DNA of 64,000 nucleotides from positions 62,001 to 126,000 of the forward strand of contig NC_009142.1 of the NCBI RefSeq assembly GCF_000062885.1, read 5' to 3'. This document shows positions 60,370 to 64,000 of this stretch, piece by piece (position 1 is the first letter of the stretch; each line of letters starts with the position of its first letter). The notes beneath the pieces are model-generated. The model was not told the DNA's origin. It did not search any database and saw only the letters and a list, made by a program, of their open reading frames with translations. The position numbers and the translations under genes were made by a program. Source of the DNA: Saccharopolyspora erythraea NRRL 2338. Its GTDB lineage: Bacteria > Actinomycetota > Actinomycetes > Mycobacteriales > Pseudonocardiaceae.

Positions 60370-61881
60370 TCAGCGCAGCGGCAGGCCGAGGACCGGCCAG
60401 ACCTGGGTGGCGAACAAGAGCACCAGCGCGGCGAGCACCGGAGCCAGCAGCGCGGACAGCTTCAGCAGGTCGCGCGCGGTGTAGGTGGGGACGTCGGGCA
60501 CGGCGGCGAACATCGCCACCGGCTTGGCCGACGAGGGCAGCGTGTGGCAGAAGCCCGCGGCGGCGGTCGAGGCGAAGGCCAGCGCGGCCGGGTTCATCCC
60601 CGCCGCCGCGGCGGCCGGGACGACCAGCGGGATCAGCACCGACGACCGCGCGGACCTGGACTGCACGAGCAGGTGCGCCAGGGTGCTCAGCACCACGACC
60701 GAGACCAGCAGCGTCGAGCCGGAGCCCGAGAGCAGCAGCTCGGCGGCCCACGACGCCGCGCCGGACTCGGTCAGGGCGAGGCCGAGCGCGGTCGTGGCCG
60801 CCATGAACAGCAGCGTCGACCAGGGGATCTCGGACACGGCGGCGCCGATCCGGACGGTGCCCACCTTCGGCGCGGTGATCAGCAGCGCCCCGGCGAGCGC
60901 GACCAGCGCGGGCGGGAACGGGTGCAGCGACTCGGTGCTCCACAGCACCACGACCGCGCCCAGCAGAGCGGCGGCGCGCAGCTCGTGGCGCTGGACGCGC
61001 TCGGGGATCCCCATCCGCTCGCGGAGCCCGGCACCGTCGACGCGCAGGCGCGCGGTCCGGTCGGCTCGCCGGGTGAACAGCAGCAGCACAAGCTCCGCGG
61101 CGACGTGCGAGCTCACGACGGCCAGCGGCAGACCCCACAGCAGCCACTGCGCGAAGCCGATGCCCGCGCCGGTGGCCTCGTCGAGGATCTGGCTGGTGAT
61201 CAGGTGTGCGCCGGCACCGACGAGGGTGGCGACCGCCGAGAGCAGCACGACCGTCGGGAAGAGCAGCGAGAGCGCGCGCACCAGCCGCGGGCGGCCGGCG
61301 AAGGCCGACGCGAGCGCGGTGAAGACGGGCAGCACGAGCGCGGCCCGACCGCTGGTGCTGGGGATCAGCAGCGCGGTCACGACCAGCCCGGCGGAGACCA
61401 GGTGGACCAGCGCGCGGGCCGAGCGGGCGCGGCAGATCAGCGAGACCGCCAGCCGGGCGGGCAGCCCGGTGCGGCTGATGCCCGCCGCCAGCACGAACGC
61501 CGCGACCAGCAGCCAGATCTGCTCCGAGCCGAGCGTCTCGAACATCTCGTCGGGTTCGAGGGCGCCGATGGCGACCACCGCCGCGGCCGCCGCCAGCGCG
61601 ACGTGGGTGTCGTCGAAGCGCTTGCTGATCCAGCCGGCCACCGCGGCGGCGAACACCAGCACGGTGCCTGCCGCCCGCGCTTGCTCGGCGGGCAGGAGCA
61701 GGAGCGAGACGCCGCCGAGCAGCGCCAGGGCGGCGGCGGTGAGCCCCACGGCCCAGCCGGTTTCGCGCCGCGGTGGTTCGGCCGCCCGCGGGCGGGCCGG
61801 AGTCCGGTAGTCGACTCCCCGCTCGTCGCCGTGCACGCGGCCGGCGATGCGGTGGTCGCCCCCTTGCTGCCCGACGTTCAT
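60370..61881 (-). CDS. SLC13/DASS-family transporter
   Basis: The 503-residue protein has about 12 helices with the paired segments typical of the divalent anion:Na+ symporter family: IPSTSGRAALVLPVFTALA and a second GMNPAALAFASTAAAGFCHT, related to the SNT motifs. Substrates in the family are dicarboxylates, citrate or sulfate; coupling with glycerate kinase makes glycerate or tartronate-type acids plausible. The basic N-terminus of about 40 residues is cytoplasmic. ATG 61881 precedes it. Confidence 0.87.
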   Translation of the reverse strand: MNVGQQGGDHRIAGRVHGDERGVDYRTPARPRAAEPPRRETGWAVGLTAAALALLGGVSLLLLPAEQARAAGTVLVFAAAVAGWISKRFDDTHVALAAAAAVVAIGALEPDEMFETLGSEQIWLLVAAFVLAAGISRTGLPARLAVSLICRARSARALVHLVSAGLVVTALLIPSTSGRAALVLPVFTALASAFAGRPRLVRALSLLFPTVVLLSAVATLVGAGAHLITSQILDEATGAGIGFAQWLLWGLPLAVVSSHVAAELVLLLFTRRADRTARLRVDGAGLRERMGIPERVQRHELRAAALLGAVVVLWSTESLHPFPPALVALAGALLITAPKVGTVRIGAAVSEIPWSTLLFMAATTALGLALTESGAASWAAELLLSGSGSTLLVSVVVLSTLAHLLVQSRSARSSVLIPLVVPAAAAAGMNPAALAFASTAAAGFCHTLPSSAKPVAMFAAVPDVPTYTARDLLKLSALLAPVLAALVLLFATQVWPVLGLPLR

Positions 61882-61963
61882 GCGCTCAACGATGTGGCCG
61901 GGCGCTGAGCTGATCGTGAACGCCGGATTAGGCCAAGTTCATCCGCTGATCACTTCACAGCCG

Positions 61964-62040
61964 TTGTGCACAGCCTGTGGATAACTCTGTGCACAACTTG
62001 CGACCAGGGGAAACTCGACATCATTCCGGTGTTGTGCACA
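61964..62040. promoter_or_regulatory. Cluster of TTGTGCACA motifs and one DnaA box
   Basis: TTGTGCACA occurs at 61964-61972 and 62032-62040, and inverted (TGTGCACAA) at 61988-61996. Between the first and inverted copies lies TGTGGATAA (61976-61984), which is the perfect DnaA box TTATCCACA on the minus strand. The first and inverted copies form a 10-base inverted repeat. The cluster lies 80-160 bases upstream of the SLC13 start, so it is either a repressor operator or a DnaA-binding cluster. Confidence 0.65.
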
Positions 62041-62046
62041 GGTCCC

Positions 62047-62961
62047 TCAGCGCCGGGTGAGGACCAGGACGAGCCCGATGCCGATGCCCGCCATGCCCAG
62101 CCAGGCCATCGCTCCCAGCCGCTCGCCGACCACGAACACGCCCAGCAGCGCCGCCACCACCGGCTCCAGCAGGCTCAGCGTCGTCGCGACCCGGACCGGT
62201 GTGTGGCGCAGGCCCGCGCCGAACAGCACGTAGGCCAGCCCCATCGGCACCACCGCGAGGTAGGCGGTGACGGCCACGCCAACCCCGGTGCTGAGCAGCG
62301 GCCCGCCGGTCCAGGCGAAGACCGGCAGCAGCACCAGCGCGGCGCTGCCGAACATCGCACCCATCACGGCCCGGGAGCCGTGGCGGCCCCCGCGCAGGAT
62401 CCGGGCGGCGACCCACGAGTACATCGCGTACGACAGGCCCGCGAGCAGCCCGAGCAGGGTGCCTGCGACCGCTCCCCCGGCGTCGCCGAGCTGGACTCCG
62501 TCGGTGATGAGCAGGACGCCGCCGCCGACCGTCACGGCCGCCGCCAGCGCCCAGCGGCCGTCGAGCCGGACCCCGTCGAGGACGCGCTCGACCACGGCGG
62601 CGAACACCGGCGCCGACCCGAGCGTCACGACGGTGCCGACCGCGACCCCGGCCAAGGCCATCGAGGAGTAGAACGCCAGCGGGTACACGGCGATGGACAG
62701 CGCACCGGTCAGCAGCAGGCCGACCGGCGCCGAGCGCAGCACGCGCAGCGCGGAGCGACCGGCGACCAGGCAGAGCAGGATCCCGCCGAAGCCCATGGTC
62801 GCCGCCCCGATCGAAAGGGCGCCGGCGGACGCGGGCGCGTAGGTGGCGGCGGTGCCGGTCGTGCCCCACAGGGCGGAGGCGAGCAGGACCGGCAGGGGGC
62901 CGGTGGTGAACCGGGTCCTTCCGGGCGCGGGGCGGGAAGGCGTGAAGACGTCGTTGGACAC
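62047..62961 (-). CDS. EamA-family (DMT) transporter
   Basis: The 304-residue protein has ten hydrophobic helices in two EamA repeats, with ASALWGTTGTAATYAP at the first helix and SLLEPVVAALLGVFVVGERL near the end, typical for drug/metabolite exporters such as RhtA/YdcZ-like permeases. The GTG at 62961 has GGAAAAGAG upstream. The frame further up lacks homology. The substrate is not predictable. The gene ends about six bases from the TTGTGCACA cluster. Confidence 0.88.
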   Translation of the reverse strand: MSNDVFTPSRPAPGRTRFTTGPLPVLLASALWGTTGTAATYAPASAGALSIGAATMGFGGILLCLVAGRSALRVLRSAPVGLLLTGALSIAVYPLAFYSSMALAGVAVGTVVTLGSAPVFAAVVERVLDGVRLDGRWALAAAVTVGGGVLLITDGVQLGDAGGAVAGTLLGLLAGLSYAMYSWVAARILRGGRHGSRAVMGAMFGSAALVLLPVFAWTGGPLLSTGVGVAVTAYLAVVPMGLAYVLFGAGLRHTPVRVATTLSLLEPVVAALLGVFVVGERLGAMAWLGMAGIGIGLVLVLTRR

Positions 62962-63144
62962 GTGAACTCTTTTCCGTTCGCGGAGGAGATACGGCTGTCG
63001 GCGAACGGGCGCGTGCGAGGGCCCCAGGCGCACTACCTGGGGAAGTGAAACCGCGCTCCCGCGCCCGTCAGGCGGCGGGAGGCGGAGTGACGCGGTGCCA
63101 GTAAGAGCTCACGGCCTCACTCTAAAGAGTTGCGGTGACGATCT

Positions 63145-63176
63145 GCGTAGCGGGCTGCCCGGCGGTACCGCCACGC
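63145..63176 (-). terminator. Possible terminator behind the response regulator gene
   Basis: GCGTAGCGG (63145-63153) can pair with CCGCCACGC (63168-63176) with one mismatch, and GGCGGTACCGCC (63161-63172) is a small palindrome within it. It lies 25 bases after the stop codon. Confidence 0.5.
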
Positions 63177-63200
63177 AAGGCGACTTCAAAGGACAGGCAC

Positions 63201-63863
63201 TCAGACGCCGAGGCGGTAGCCCATGCCGCGGACGGTGTGGATGCGTGTGCTGCCAATCTTGCGCCGCAGCGCCCGCACGTAGACGTCCACGACATTCGAG
63301 CCGGGGTCGAAGTCGTAGCCCCAGACGTGGGAGAGGATCTGCTCGCGCGAGAGCACCTGACCGGAGTGGCGCAGGAACAGCTCCAGCATCGAGAACTCCC
63401 GTGCCGTCAGGTCGACGGTTCCCTCGGGCACCTGGGCGCGCCGGGTGCGCAGGTCCAGCGACAGCTCGCCGTCGCGCAGCACCGTCACCTCCGGAGCCCG
63501 GTCGGTGGGCCGCAACCGCAGCCGCACCCGCGCCAGCAGCTCCTCGAAGCGGAACGGCTTGGTCATGTAGTCGTCCGCGCCGCCTTCGAGGCCGGCGACC
63601 GTGTCGTGAACGGAGTCCCGCGCGGTCAGGATGATCACCGGCACCGTCACGCGCTGGGCGCGCAACGCCCGCAGCACCGCGAAGCCGTCCTTGCCCGGCA
63701 GGCCGAGGTCGAGCACGACCAGGTCGAAGTCCCCGGTCAGCACGTAGTCGAGCGCGGTGTCGCCGTCGCCGACGACGGTCGTGGTGAAGCCGTTCGCGCG
63801 CAGGCCCTTCTCGATGAAGGCGGCGATCCGGGCCTCGTCCTCGGCGATCAGGATCTTGCTCAA
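63201..63863 (-). CDS. OmpR-family response regulator
   Basis: The 220-residue protein has the receiver domain with the acidic pair E8-D9, phosphoacceptor D52 in VVLDLGLPG, Thr in IILTARD and Lys in TKPFRFEELL, and a winged-helix DNA-binding domain (LTAREFSMLELFLRHSGQVL). The start is TTG with GAGGAGAG upstream and overlaps the stop of the preceding kinase gene. Regulon unknown. Confidence 0.93.
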   Translation of the reverse strand: MSKILIAEDEARIAAFIEKGLRANGFTTTVVGDGDTALDYVLTGDFDLVVLDLGLPGKDGFAVLRALRAQRVTVPVIILTARDSVHDTVAGLEGGADDYMTKPFRFEELLARVRLRLRPTDRAPEVTVLRDGELSLDLRTRRAQVPEGTVDLTAREFSMLELFLRHSGQVLSREQILSHVWGYDFDPGSNVVDVYVRALRRKIGSTRIHTVRGMGYRLGV

Positions 63864-64000
63864 GAGTCGCTCTCCTCAGCGGTTCTGGTGCCGGGGGTGG
63901 CCGGCAGCTCCAACCCGAAAGTGGCGCCCTCGCCCGGCGCGGAAAGCACCCGCACCCGTCCGTGGTGGGCCTCGGCGATGGCCCTGACGATCGCCAGTCC
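63860..64000 (-). CDS. Sensor histidine kinase, C-terminal end (cut by window end)
   Basis: The visible 46 residues are the end of an HATPase_c domain: GLAIVRAIAEAHHGRVRVLS, then GEGATFGLELP and an acidic tail. The stop codon overlaps the TTG start of the response regulator by three bases, so the two form a two-component pair with the kinase first. The sensor portion is outside the window. Confidence 0.85.
   Translation of the reverse strand, partial: GLAIVRAIAEAHHGRVRVLSAPGEGATFGLELPATPGTRTAEESDS

Noticed and set aside
61964-62040. Chromosomal replication origin
   Set aside because: Only one perfect DnaA box is present and neither dnaA, dnaN nor an AT-rich unwinding region is adjacent.

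Overview
The window is very GC-rich (about 70 %+), uses many GTG and TTG starts, and opens with the conserved actinobacterial block pknA-pbpA-rodA-pstP-fhaB-fhaA followed by a tRNA-Leu. That block normally lies close to the chromosomal origin in Actinobacteria. Gene content and style (XRE/TPR regulators, paired YbaB-like/WXG genes, a macrolide phosphotransferase-like gene) fit a Pseudonocardiales genome such as Saccharopolyspora. The organism name is inference; no search was run.

Layout. 1-7.2 kb: cell-wall and Ser/Thr phosphorylation operon on the minus strand (kinase cut by the window edge), then tRNA-Leu(CAG) with a strong terminator. 7.4-13.1 kb: secreted hydrolases (endonuclease/exonuclease/phosphatase fold, Tat-exported PhoD phosphatase), a metallo-beta-lactamase-fold hydrolase and a PLP decarboxylase. 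13.7-15.9 kb: a 55-residue Trp/Gly/His-repeat microprotein directly ahead of an ABC exporter. 15.9-19.2 kb: aromatic FAD monooxygenase, arylamine N-acetyltransferase and a divergent IclR regulator, probably one catabolic module. 20.8-21.8 kb: a complete IS5-family element with a TCA duplication, inserted into a hairpin repeat. 21.9-29.0 kb: sugar-lactone oxidase and D-amino-acid aldolase-like genes facing away from a 23-bp perfect palindrome, a TetR regulator, and then a 1106-residue fusion protein. The fusion's C-terminus looks like an isocyanide synthase (PvcA/DIT1), its centre is a complete HAD domain, and its N-terminus has features of an NIS-siderophore synthetase. 29.4-34.1 kb: small unknown genes, an XRE-TPR regulator and two phosphotransferases. 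34.1-36.4 kb: tandem repeats and a copper gene set (CopC, YcnI, membrane protein). 36.6-42.0 kb: osmoprotectant uptake by a BCCT carrier and a complete OpuC-type ABC system. 42-48.9 kb: VanZ, lipase, MFS/ArsR pair, DUF6474-like protein, RecB-like nuclease. 48.9-50.6 kb: a four-gene YbaB/WXG module. 50.9-59.2 kb: two oxidoreductases, a UDP-glucose dehydrogenase with aberrant codon use, a tandem repeat, a gamma-glutamyltransferase-like enzyme and a PAS-GGDEF-EAL protein. 59.2-64 kb: SLC13 transporter plus glycerate kinase behind an upstream region rich in TTGTGCACA motifs and one perfect DnaA box, an EamA exporter, and a two-component system cut by the edge.

The most unusual items are the three-part fusion gene at 25.7-29.0 kb with its regulated neighbourhood, the Trp/His microprotein plus exporter at 13.7-15.9 kb, and the IS whose transposase frame has no stop codon of its own. 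Functions are assigned from motifs read by eye in the translated frames; borderline assignments are marked by low confidence.
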